The position numbers and the translations under genes are program-made. A stretch of DNA of 5,462 nt, taken from Saprospiraceae bacterium. Lineage in GTDB: Bacteria; Bacteroidota; Bacteroidia; Chitinophagales; Saprospiraceae. The notes beneath the pieces were generated by a model. That model made no database searches and was not told where the DNA came from. It worked only from the letters and a program-made list of their open reading frames with translations. The stretch covers positions 1 through 5,462 of the forward strand of contig JALVEG010000051.1 in assembly GCA_027031145.1 (NCBI GenBank), in the 5' to 3' direction. Numbering within the stretch: position 1 is the first letter of the stretch; the number at the start of each line of letters is the position of its first letter. Positions 1-5,462 of the stretch are shown here, piece by piece.

Positions 1-35
1 TGCGTGTTTTCTAAGCTGCCTGTGCGGCAGTATAC
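1..35 (-). CRISPR. Type I-F CRISPR array, leader-proximal repeat and first 7 nt of spacer 1 (array truncated by window edge)
   Basis: Read on the minus strand, bases 35 to 8 form a 28-nt repeat that begins GTATACTGCC, continues GCACAGGCAG and ends CTTAGAAA. It differs from the usual I-F repeat (GTTCACTGCC GTACAGGCAG CTTAGAAA) at three positions by eye. Bases 30-26 (CTGCC) pair with 20-16 (GGCAG) around a GCACA loop, the GNRNA-type pentaloop hairpin bound by Cas6f. Family knowledge places cleavage just 3' of the stem, between bases 16 and 15, leaving an 8-nt CTTAGAAA handle on the crRNA. Bases 7-1 (ACACGCA on the minus strand) would be the start of spacer 1. Only one repeat is visible, so the array call rests on repeat identity, hairpin, and position after cas6f and a leader rather than on periodicity. 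Confidence 0.93.
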
Positions 36-65
36 TGTAAGAATCTTTATTTCTGTACCCAATTT

Positions 66-71
66 ATCATA
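66..71 (-). promoter_or_regulatory. Candidate -10 element of the array promoter (TATGAT)
   Basis: On the minus strand bases 71-66 read TATGAT, five of six matches to TATAAT, inside the AT-rich leader. Transcription would begin near base 58-60 and reach the first repeat after about 23-25 nt, a sensible layout for a pre-crRNA promoter. There is no convincing -35 hexamer 16-18 bp upstream. In such AT-rich DNA, single -10-like hexamers arise easily; CATAAT at about 120-125 on the same strand is another candidate. This is a weak call. Confidence 0.3.
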
Positions 72-86
72 CTTAATCCATTATTA

Positions 87-105
87 GTGTTATTTTACCA
101 TATTT
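87..105 (-). repeat. Leader direct repeat, array-proximal copy
   Basis: On the minus strand this reads AAATATGGTAAAATAACAC. It matches the copy at 137-155 at 16 of 19 positions, with a perfect 11-bp block (TAAAATAACAC), and the two copies are offset by exactly 50 bp. The unit could be a protein site, a promoter remnant or a leader-internal duplication. Confidence 0.6.
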
Positions 106-136
106 TTCCACATACCTCATTATGTCCGAAACAATG

Positions 137-155
137 GTGTTATTTTAAAGTATTT
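137..155 (-). repeat. Leader direct repeat, array-distal copy
   Basis: On the minus strand this reads AAATACTTTAAAATAACAC. It differs from the copy at 87-105 only in the three bases following AAATA. It starts 26 bp past the cas6f stop in the direction of transcription. No function is recognised. Confidence 0.6.
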
Positions 156-180
156 CAAATTTTTGGTTTTTTACTCTTAT

Positions 181-753
181 TTAAAACCAGGGTACAGTAG
201 CACTTTTGCTCAATCCATATGTATCAAATTTTCCTATCAAACTTGATGGCTCATCTATCTTGTCAACGAATAATGGAAAATTTTCTTTATGCGTCTGACT
301 ATACATATTGATATATGGAAGTTTTAAATAGTTATCTTTATCATAATTTTTAAAATGTTCAAGTGCCTCTTTAATAGTTTTATTGTGTCGTTTAGCCTGT
401 TTGGCAACTCTTTTCATAAAATCTATTTTAGGTTGCCTACGAACAAATCTCACATGAGTTGCAATATCTTCTGGAACCTGCTTTATCTCTGAAATATAGA
501 GATAATCTTGTAGCTTGTTCATCCATGTATCTATCTTTAAATTTTCTAAATTATTGATAGAATAGCCAAAAAGACGCAGCCTATCGCCTAATGGAAAATG
601 GCTCTCTTGGTATCCCGGAAAAGAGACACCTATGTCACCTTTCCCATACTCTACAAGTGCCAAATGTATCTGGGTAAAAAATCTTTTCCATAAAAAGCCA
701 AGCCCTATTTCAGGATCGTATCTTAATGTTATCTCAATATAATACTTCATCAT
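181..753 (-). CDS. cas6f: Cas6f (Csy4), crRNA-processing endoribonuclease of the type I-F system
   Basis: Cas6f cuts the pre-crRNA at the 3' base of each repeat hairpin without metal and stays bound to the crRNA 3' end as the head of the Csy complex. The protein is 190 aa, against 187 in P. aeruginosa, and aligns along its length: an N-terminal ferredoxin-like half with IGVSFPGYQES at 41-51, an Arg/Lys-rich helix at about 105-125, and the family C-terminus TYGLSKSATVPWF. Aligned by eye to P. aeruginosa Csy4, the catalytic His29 is H30, Ser148 is S152 (YSQT), Phe155 is F159, Tyr176 is Y179, and the repeat-contacting Arg102/Gln104 are R105/Q107. Two ATGs stand in tandem; starting at the second (748-750) would make the catalytic His residue 29, as in the reference, so either start is possible. 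The Shine-Dalgarno is weak and the start lies 3 bp after the csy3 stop, which suggests translational coupling to csy3. It is the last cas gene before the leader. Confidence 0.97.
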   Translation of the reverse strand: MMKYYIEITLRYDPEIGLGFLWKRFFTQIHLALVEYGKGDIGVSFPGYQESHFPLGDRLRLFGYSINNLENLKIDTWMNKLQDYLYISEIKQVPEDIATHVRFVRRQPKIDFMKRVAKQAKRHNKTIKEALEHFKNYDKDNYLKLPYINMYSQTHKENFPLFVDKIDEPSSLIGKFDTYGLSKSATVPWF

Positions 754-756
754 CTC

Positions 757-1758
757 TTATTCACCACCACCAAAAACACCACCTCGAATTAGGTTAGCGA
801 CAACAAAATTTTTATCATTTTCAGATATATCTTCATCATTTACCCATTTTATCATAAGTGAGTAAAGATCATTTTTTGTTTTTCTAAATGCCTGACCTAT
901 CTGCGTTACGGCTCCAAAAGGTTCTATAGCTATTGGAAATTCAGCATTATTATACCAGTTGTCTATTGTTCTTATTGCATTGCCGATTTTCACATTATGC
1001 ATCGCAGCACAATTTTCAAGCTGGAATAACACCTTTCGTTTTTCTCCCATATTCATCTCCTGTGATGGGAAAACATGCTGCTTTTTCCCAAGCTTAACAT
1101 AAGCATCCACCCCAATACTCACAAATGTTTCAGTATCACCGTTTAATCCAGTATAAATAGTATCAGAGAGCTGTTTTAATTTCATATCATCACTATTTTT
1201 TTCAAAGCCATGCATCTCATAATCATAAGCATTAAAAATAAGATCATCATCTAAAATATTAGAACTAACTACAATTTTTATATTTTCAGCTCCTACACGA
1301 TTACGCCACAAGAAACGACCATTTGCGATGTTATAAGCATAACGAAAAGCTAAAGTTGTCAAACCATTTCCATTTTGTTTATACGCATCAACTTGTTTAA
1401 CTATAGCTGCTTCAAAATCTGGATTATTACATGCAAAAGGCTTTCCGAGATTTCCGATAACACGAATACTGAAACTTACTTTCAGCGTATCATCTTCAGC
1501 GTATAAGTTTGCATCGTCGCTATCTGAAGCTACAGGATTTGGCTTAGATTTATCCTCATCTTTTGTACCATATGCACTAATAGTCGAACGATTTAGCCTC
1601 TTTGTAATAGCTATTTTTTTCCACTCTTCATACTGCGTTGGATCATCGCCCCACTGCCCAGAATACATCAAGGCATCCGATGTTTCAAGTTTCCTTTCAA
1701 ACGACAAGACACTTGCCAACTCAATTTTTCCATCATTTGTACTTTTTTTCTTTGCCAT
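757..1758 (-). CDS. csy3: Csy3 (Cas7f), backbone subunit of the type I-F surveillance complex
   Basis: Csy3 is the RAMP-type Cas7 protein; six copies polymerise along the crRNA spacer to form the filament of the Csy complex. The protein has 333 aa (about 342 in P. aeruginosa). Family blocks are clear: ASVLSFERKLETSDALMYSG at about 15-34, TLKVSFSIRV at 91-100, RFLWRNRVGAE at 148-158, VFPSQE at 229-234, KIGNAIRTIDNWY at 257-269, IAIEPFGAVTQIGQAFR at 276-292, and the C-terminal ANLIRGGVFGGGE. A variable, Asp/Ser/Lys-rich segment at about 62-90 probably corresponds to the loop or thumb region. The ATG start has the best Shine-Dalgarno in the window (AAGGAG, 5-nt spacing), and csy3 is separated from csy2 by 12 bp rather than overlapping it, consistent with higher expression. 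The GGT GGT GAA codons at the 3' end may help initiate cas6f. Confidence 0.97.
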   Translation of the reverse strand: MAKKKSTNDGKIELASVLSFERKLETSDALMYSGQWGDDPTQYEEWKKIAITKRLNRSTISAYGTKDEDKSKPNPVASDSDDANLYAEDDTLKVSFSIRVIGNLGKPFACNNPDFEAAIVKQVDAYKQNGNGLTTLAFRYAYNIANGRFLWRNRVGAENIKIVVSSNILDDDLIFNAYDYEMHGFEKNSDDMKLKQLSDTIYTGLNGDTETFVSIGVDAYVKLGKKQHVFPSQEMNMGEKRKVLFQLENCAAMHNVKIGNAIRTIDNWYNNAEFPIAIEPFGAVTQIGQAFRKTKNDLYSLMIKWVNDEDISENDKNFVVANLIRGGVFGGGE

Positions 1759-1763
1759 TATAT

Positions 1764-1769
1764 CTCCTT
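1764..1769 (-). promoter_or_regulatory. Strong ribosome binding site of csy3
   Basis: On the minus strand this reads AAGGAG, 5 nt before the csy3 ATG at 1758, within the 12-bp csy2-csy3 gap. It is the only near-consensus Shine-Dalgarno in the window and confirms the csy3 start. Confidence 0.85.
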
Positions 1770-1770
1770 T

Positions 1771-2961
1771 TTAGCTATAGATATTGTCATCATTTTTGAT
1801 GAGATCATTTTGTTTTTTGTCATCTTGACACTCTACACCCTGCTTGCACAGATACCAGTTTTCTTCATAAGCGTAATCCCATATACTCTCCTTTAACTGC
1901 TTAATGGTTTTTATCCGATGAGCACTCAGCCACTCTCCAACCGAATGTACAGATTCGACAAAACAGACATCGGTTTCATTGTCTCTGGTATTTGCCACTT
2001 CTTCGTTTTTGTACACTTTAGAGATCGCTTTATATCCTGTCATAATTGGCACGAGATAGCCAGACTTTGGTTTTGGGATATACTCCCAGTCCGATTCTGT
2101 CTTTTCATTTGGATTGCAATAATTTTTCCATTGTTCCAAAAGTTTTTTATTCTCTTTGCTCTCTTCTATCTGATCAAAGTATGATTGGACACTTGAGGGA
2201 ATCTCACCCTCTTCATAAGGATTTTCCAAATGATCCTGCCATTCAGAGAAGATCTGTAAAAAAAGATTCTTTTGAGGATTATTTTTTACCAGAGCGTGCA
2301 AATGCTTTGTGATTAATGCACACTTTGGTCTGGCTTTTTGCTTCAATGCCGAAAAATCTAGCCACGCATCCAATAGTTCGACATTGGGATTTTTCTTCTG
2401 TAAATTTTCGTAATGTTCTTTAAGATAATTGGAGCGATCCATCAACACAAAACCCGGCAACATACGATACATCACCGCTCTTACTTCACTATCTTTTTCA
2501 AATGTCTGCAATGAAATATCACCAATCTCCAAAATCGTTCCACCTGCAAGACGCTGTAAATAGCACTGTTTTTCTAACCATTCTTTAAAATTATCTTGCC
2601 GATTTCCAATTGTGCCAGAGTATGGAATAACCAACGAAACTGTCATATTCATCTTACCTTCTTCAATAATAGGAGGTGTCTGAGATTTTTTAGCTTTCTC
2701 TGTCCCATACAGATAGGGCTGGCTTTTGTTTTGAAGAAAACGCTTTTCATATTTTCCAAAAACATGGTGATGATATTCATGTGATATCACCGCACATCCT
2801 GCTAATGATACATCATTAAATTGGTGATTGGATGCCATTTTCCTTGTAAGAGCATGTACAAAACCTAAAAAGTGGGTAATAGCTGGAAACCCCCAGGTAA
2901 ATCCAGCTATAGCATTGGCATTTTGCACTTTGATTTGTCTAATAATAATATATTGGTTCAT
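1771..2961 (-). CDS. csy2: Csy2 (Cas5f), crRNA 5'-handle-binding subunit, with an internal insertion
   Basis: Csy2 is the Cas5-type RAMP protein that pairs with Csy1 to form the tail of the Csy complex and grips the crRNA 5' handle. Family blocks in order: IKVQNANAIAGFTWGFPAIT at 10-29 followed by FLGFVHAL (31-38), PPIIEEGKMNMTVSLVIP at 96-113, LQRLAGGTI at 135-143, MLPGFVLMDR at 167-176, SGYLVPIMTGYKAIS at 300-314, and FVESVHSVGEWLS at 334-346. At 396 aa it is about 69 longer than the 327-aa P. aeruginosa protein. Most of the excess is a charged, probably helical segment at about 207-292, between the LLDAWLDF block and the GYLVPI block. It ends in a polar Asp/Asn/Lys-rich tail at about 378-396. 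The ATG overlaps the csy1 stop by 4 bases (ATGA), and a GGAG at 2969-2972 lies 7 nt upstream inside csy1, so the start is well supported. Confidence 0.95.
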   Translation of the reverse strand: MNQYIIIRQIKVQNANAIAGFTWGFPAITHFLGFVHALTRKMASNHQFNDVSLAGCAVISHEYHHHVFGKYEKRFLQNKSQPYLYGTEKAKKSQTPPIIEEGKMNMTVSLVIPYSGTIGNRQDNFKEWLEKQCYLQRLAGGTILEIGDISLQTFEKDSEVRAVMYRMLPGFVLMDRSNYLKEHYENLQKKNPNVELLDAWLDFSALKQKARPKCALITKHLHALVKNNPQKNLFLQIFSEWQDHLENPYEEGEIPSSVQSYFDQIEESKENKKLLEQWKNYCNPNEKTESDWEYIPKPKSGYLVPIMTGYKAISKVYKNEEVANTRDNETDVCFVESVHSVGEWLSAHRIKTIKQLKESIWDYAYEENWYLCKQGVECQDDKKQNDLIKNDDNIYS

Positions 2962-4472
2962 ACAGCTACTCCAACTCTTCTTTTGATCTCTATCGTTATA
3001 GATGCTTCATATTCACGCAACTGCTCCTCCATTAATCGTTTCCACAAACGGGTATGTTCAGATTGTGGTGTGAATTTTTTATCTCTTCCCCTCAGTTTAC
3101 CATTGAGCCAATTGGCAAAATCTTTGCACACCACTTCTTGCCAATCTTTACCCTTTCGAGAGAATTGAAATTGCTCATCGCTTCTAAAAGGATCAAGAAG
3201 ATATTGATGCTCCATTTTGAGTCTAATATCTTCAGTTGCAGACCATCCTGAGGGTAAATTTTGAACAGATGCAACATAAACGAACACCTCATCGATAACC
3301 TGTTCAACCCACCGCTCTATCCACTTCATCCTCTTCGGATTTTTGAAACTTAGCTCTAAACGATCAAAACGGAACAAAAAATCTCGTAAATAGTCGATAT
3401 TCTCCTTTATTGTTATGCTCCATGGGATCGTATAGAAGAAATTATCTTTTTGGGTTGGAGGTTGTATACGACTTTGCCATGTCGGTGGTTGAGATGCCAA
3501 CAATGTTATTTTCCCTCCTCTTTTGCCATTGAGTTGCGAAGCATTTCCATGGTTCGATTGCGTTATCATTCGTATTGCATTGTTAGGAAAAGATACTTTA
3601 TACTTTTGAGAATATCTATTTTTATTCTGTAAAGATCTGCTTCTTTTTTGCTTTATATCTGAGAGTTTCAAGTAAAGAGCATGAGAAAGAGTAGAAGAGT
3701 CTATATTTACAAGTAAATGATATGTTAAAACTCCATTTACTAATGGAAAATAAACCTGCTTAGCTAACGAGTGAGCTTGTGGCTTATGACCAACCAATGC
3801 TTTGCTAAACCCCTCATTCCATTCAAATAGTTCTTCTTCGCTTTGTGCAAAACTTGATAGTACTTTGCTTCTATCATTTATAAACTCATAAGCAAGTTTT
3901 TTTCCATTATGTTCTAATTCTAAAAACTGATAGACTGGTGCATATTGGTTTCCTGTAACTGCCCCATCAATTATTTTATTGTGAATGTTTGATGTTGTGA
4001 GATATTCAAATTTTCTTTCATCAATTTGATCTATAATAGCTTTACTGTCGATCTTTGAATGGGTCAATTTAAAAACATGCGTTGCAAATGTAACACTTGG
4101 AGCATCAATACATGCTTGCCTTATCCATTTTGCTGGTTCAAACTTTGCCTCTATTTCTTTGATTTTTCTTCTATAAGTATCGTTAATTTCCTTCTCGTCA
4201 AAATCATTCGGTTTCTCTTTAAGCTCCAATATCTTCTTTAGTTTCTCTCTTTGGAACTCTATCGAAGTTTGCCCTTTCTCTTTCTTATTTTTTCTAGGAT
4301 CAAAAAAATCCCTCAATTCATTTTTTTTGAAAAAATCGTTTTTTTCAAATATCTCAGAAATCCCTTTAATTCTTTTTTTAAGAAACTTTTCCTCTTCTGC
4401 TTCTCTTTTTTGTCGAAAAAAATCAATAATAACCTCTTCCCAACTTTCAAACTCTTTTTTCTCTTCACCCAT
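2958..4472 (-). CDS. csy1: Csy1 (Cas8f), large subunit that recognises the PAM in the type I-F complex
   Basis: Csy1 sits at the tail of the Csy complex with Csy2, reads the PAM in target DNA and later contacts Cas2-3. The ATG at 4470-4472 gives 504 aa; P. aeruginosa Csy1 has 434. Family blocks: HSLAKQVYFPL at 234-244, NHGNASQLNGKRGG at 307-320, QPPTWQSRIQPP at 328-339, PSGWSATEDIRL at about 406-417, YLLDPFR at about 423-429 and a FANWLNGKLRG block near 448-458. By eye, the PAM-contacting Asn111 and Asn250 of the reference are N175 and N310, but the wedge Lys247 aligns with N307. A Lys/Glu-rich segment at about 30-110 is much longer than in the reference. I preferred the ATG over the in-frame TTG at 4473-4475 because AAGGGG lies 5 nt before the ATG but only 2 nt before the TTG. 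The ATG shares one base with the cas3 stop (TGATG), implying coupled translation. Confidence 0.95.
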   Translation of the reverse strand: MGEEKKEFESWEEVIIDFFRQKREAEEEKFLKKRIKGISEIFEKNDFFKKNELRDFFDPRKNKKEKGQTSIEFQREKLKKILELKEKPNDFDEKEINDTYRRKIKEIEAKFEPAKWIRQACIDAPSVTFATHVFKLTHSKIDSKAIIDQIDERKFEYLTTSNIHNKIIDGAVTGNQYAPVYQFLELEHNGKKLAYEFINDRSKVLSSFAQSEEELFEWNEGFSKALVGHKPQAHSLAKQVYFPLVNGVLTYHLLVNIDSSTLSHALYLKLSDIKQKRSRSLQNKNRYSQKYKVSFPNNAIRMITQSNHGNASQLNGKRGGKITLLASQPPTWQSRIQPPTQKDNFFYTIPWSITIKENIDYLRDFLFRFDRLELSFKNPKRMKWIERWVEQVIDEVFVYVASVQNLPSGWSATEDIRLKMEHQYLLDPFRSDEQFQFSRKGKDWQEVVCKDFANWLNGKLRGRDKKFTPQSEHTRLWKRLMEEQLREYEASITIEIKRRVGVAV

Positions 4473-5462
4473 CAATTCCCCTTTTGTTGAAATAATCCCA
4501 AATTTGGATGGTAGTAATAAGCTACCGGTTTGTTAGCATATTCGACAATTCTTACTTCTCCATACTTTTGGCTTATCTCTTCCAAATTGTCAATAGTCAG
4601 CTCTTTTGAGAGTGCTGTATAAACCGATTTTACATTCAAATCAAACCAAAATTCATTTCCTGATGCTACATCAATTGTATAATCTTCTATTGTTATACCT
4701 GAAATCTCACCAAATTGAGCAGGTTTGACATGTTCATTTTTCCATTTCCATTTTGGATGACTGTTCTCATCACTAAGCCAGAGGTAATATGGCTCATCCA
4801 ACTGAGACTTCCTAAAAGGCTGTTGACGCTGCACTTCACCACACCATTGGGGGTGATATTTCCACCAAACATTTGCAGGCTTATTACCGATAAAAAGTTG
4901 GTAAGTCAAAGCCATATGTTCCATATCTACCAAATTACTCCAAGATTCGCTTTTCAGTGTTGCATCTGGAGGAGCGATGATTCTCGGAACCGCGTTTATT
5001 GTTTCATATTGTCCCACCTCTAATATATCACTCAAGCTATGACCTTTTTCAGCCTTGAAAGCTCCAATCTCAAAGCCAGGTCGCATAAAACATCGTTCTT
5101 TACCTATTAAGGCTTTATAGTTTTTATTTAATAGTAGGACATTGGAAGTTTTAGGTGTAATATTCCGATGTCTCAGTACACGCCCAGCAAGTTGAATAAC
5201 AGATCGCATAGAACTAGGCTCAACAATAGCCCAGTCATAATCGTGATCACGCCCCACTTCGGCCACAGGTGATGCGAGCACTACGAAGATGTGATGGCGT
5301 TTACTACTATTTTTGATTTTTTCATCAAGTTGAACCCAGATTTTATCAGGATCTTTTCTTGTGAGTATCTTGTCGAGATTCTTTTCTATATGCGAACGCA
5401 CAGCTAGAGGGAATCGGCTATGGTAAATACAGTAATGAATGCAAGTATCTTTAGGAGTTTCC
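4472..5462 (-). CDS. cas3: Cas3 (type I-F, probably Cas2-3 fusion), C-terminal 329 residues; 5' end beyond the window
   Basis: Cas3 is the nuclease-helicase recruited to target-bound Csy complex to unwind and shred DNA; in I-F it is normally fused to an N-terminal Cas2 domain and totals about 1,070 aa. Only the end of the second helicase domain and the C-terminal domain are visible. The frame stays open through base 5462, and the residues before the GTG at 5399-5401 (YCIYHSRFPLAVRSHIE) continue the family sequence, so that GTG is an internal Val codon and not a start. Numbering from the first full codon, the motif V region LASPVAEVGRDHDYDWAIVE is at about 62-81, followed by motif VI (SVIQLAGRVLRHR at about 87-99), with the arginine-finger-type residues R94 and R97. 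The protein ends in YHPNLGLFQQKGN. The HD nuclease, Walker A and DEAD/DECH motifs and any Cas2 domain are outside the window. The TGA stop overlaps the csy1 ATG. Confidence 0.95.
   Translation of the reverse strand, partial: ETPKDTCIHYCIYHSRFPLAVRSHIEKNLDKILTRKDPDKIWVQLDEKIKNSSKRHHIFVVLASPVAEVGRDHDYDWAIVEPSSMRSVIQLAGRVLRHRNITPKTSNVLLLNKNYKALIGKERCFMRPGFEIGAFKAEKGHSLSDILEVGQYETINAVPRIIAPPDATLKSESWSNLVDMEHMALTYQLFIGNKPANVWWKYHPQWCGEVQRQQPFRKSQLDEPYYLWLSDENSHPKWKWKNEHVKPAQFGEISGITIEDYTIDVASGNEFWFDLNVKSVYTALSKELTIDNLEEISQKYGEVRIVEYANKPVAYYYHPNLGLFQQKGN
4478..4483 (-). promoter_or_regulatory. Ribosome binding site deciding the csy1 start
   Basis: On the minus strand this reads AAGGGG, followed by AATTG and the ATG at 4472-4470. 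Its 5-nt spacing suits the ATG; the TTG immediately upstream of the ATG would be only 2 nt away. The site lies inside the last codons of cas3. Confidence 0.65.

Larger units (their letters stand above)
36..180 (-). promoter_or_regulatory. CRISPR leader between cas6f and the array
   Basis: This 145-bp stretch is very AT-rich, contains no credible ORF, and separates the cas6f stop from the first repeat. It occupies the place of the leader, which in I-F loci carries the array promoter and the sites that direct new spacers to the first repeat. It contains a 19-bp motif present twice (see 87-105 and 137-155) and a possible -10 element at 66-71. I see no terminator hairpin after cas6f, so read-through from the cas operon into the array is possible. 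I found no good match to the IHF consensus on either strand. Confidence 0.8.

Noticed and set aside
36..180. Rho-independent terminator after cas6f
   Set aside because: I found no GC-containing hairpin followed by a T-run on the minus strand; the T/A runs here lack a stem.
53..197. GGGTACAG occurring inverted at 53-60 and 190-197
   Set aside because: The arms are only 8 bp, more than 120 bp apart and built on the palindrome GTAC; most likely chance.
3092..3307. Minus-strand 71-codon frame within csy1
   Set aside because: It is an out-of-frame shadow within a region where the csy1 frame matches the family closely.
1771..4472. Transposon-associated (I-F3) or minimal (I-Fv) system
   Set aside because: I-F3 systems lack Cas3 and have a fused Cas8f-Cas5f; I-Fv lacks ordinary Csy1 and Csy2. 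Here separate csy1 and csy2 genes and a Cas3 C-terminus with motifs V and VI are present.
4473..4475. TTG as the csy1 start codon
   Set aside because: The adjacent ATG has better spacing from AAGGGG and forms the typical TGATG junction with cas3.
1918..4536. Several plus-strand open frames of 60-100 codons opposite csy2, csy1 and the cas3 end
   Set aside because: They lie antisense to well-supported cas genes, have Phe/Leu/Ser-rich compositions expected from complementing Lys/Glu-rich codons, and show no recognisable motif.
5399..5401. GTG as the start of a separate 309-aa gene
   Set aside because: The frame continues upstream with conserved Cas3 sequence, so this is an internal Val codon.

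Overview
The window holds the effector end of a type I-F (Ypest-type) CRISPR-Cas locus. Every gene is on the minus strand. Read in the direction of transcription, from high to low coordinates, the order is: the 3' part of cas3 (its 5' end lies beyond base 5462), csy1 (cas8f), csy2 (cas5f), csy3 (cas7f), cas6f (csy4), an AT-rich leader of about 145 bp, and the first repeat of a CRISPR array that runs off the window at base 1. This is the standard gene order of subtype I-F1. Separate csy1 and csy2 genes plus a Cas3 helicase argue against the transposon-associated I-F3 type and the minimal I-Fv type.

The genes form one tight operon. The cas3 stop and csy1 start share a base (TGATG), csy1 and csy2 overlap by 4 bases (ATGA), csy3 starts 12 bases after csy2 behind a near-consensus Shine-Dalgarno, and cas6f starts 3 bases after the csy3 stop. 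I see no promoter or terminator between the genes. The operon promoter, the rest of cas3 (in I-F normally a cas2-3 fusion) and cas1 should lie upstream, outside the window.

How the parts should work together, from knowledge of the family: Cas6f cuts the array transcript at each repeat hairpin and stays bound to the crRNA 3' end. Six Csy3 subunits coat the spacer, and Csy1 plus Csy2 cap the 5' handle, with Csy1 reading the PAM. Cas2-3 then degrades the bound target. The repeat fits this exactly: a CTGCC/GGCAG stem, a GCACA loop of the GNRNA form, and a CTTAGAAA 5' handle. Catalytic and RNA-contacting residues of Cas6f and helicase motifs V and VI of Cas3 are present, so the system looks intact as far as it can be seen.

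The organism cannot be named from this window. The DNA is AT-rich (roughly 35-38% GC by eye) with many Lys, Asn, Ile and Phe codons. Together with subtype I-F, this suggests a low-GC proteobacterium, for instance a campylobacterotal or AT-rich gammaproteobacterial lineage; this is inference only. The system is a known type. The points most worth a second look are an Asn where the P. aeruginosa Csy1 has its PAM 'lysine wedge', large insertions in Csy1 and Csy2, a variant repeat 5' end, and a 19-bp leader motif duplicated exactly 50 bp apart.
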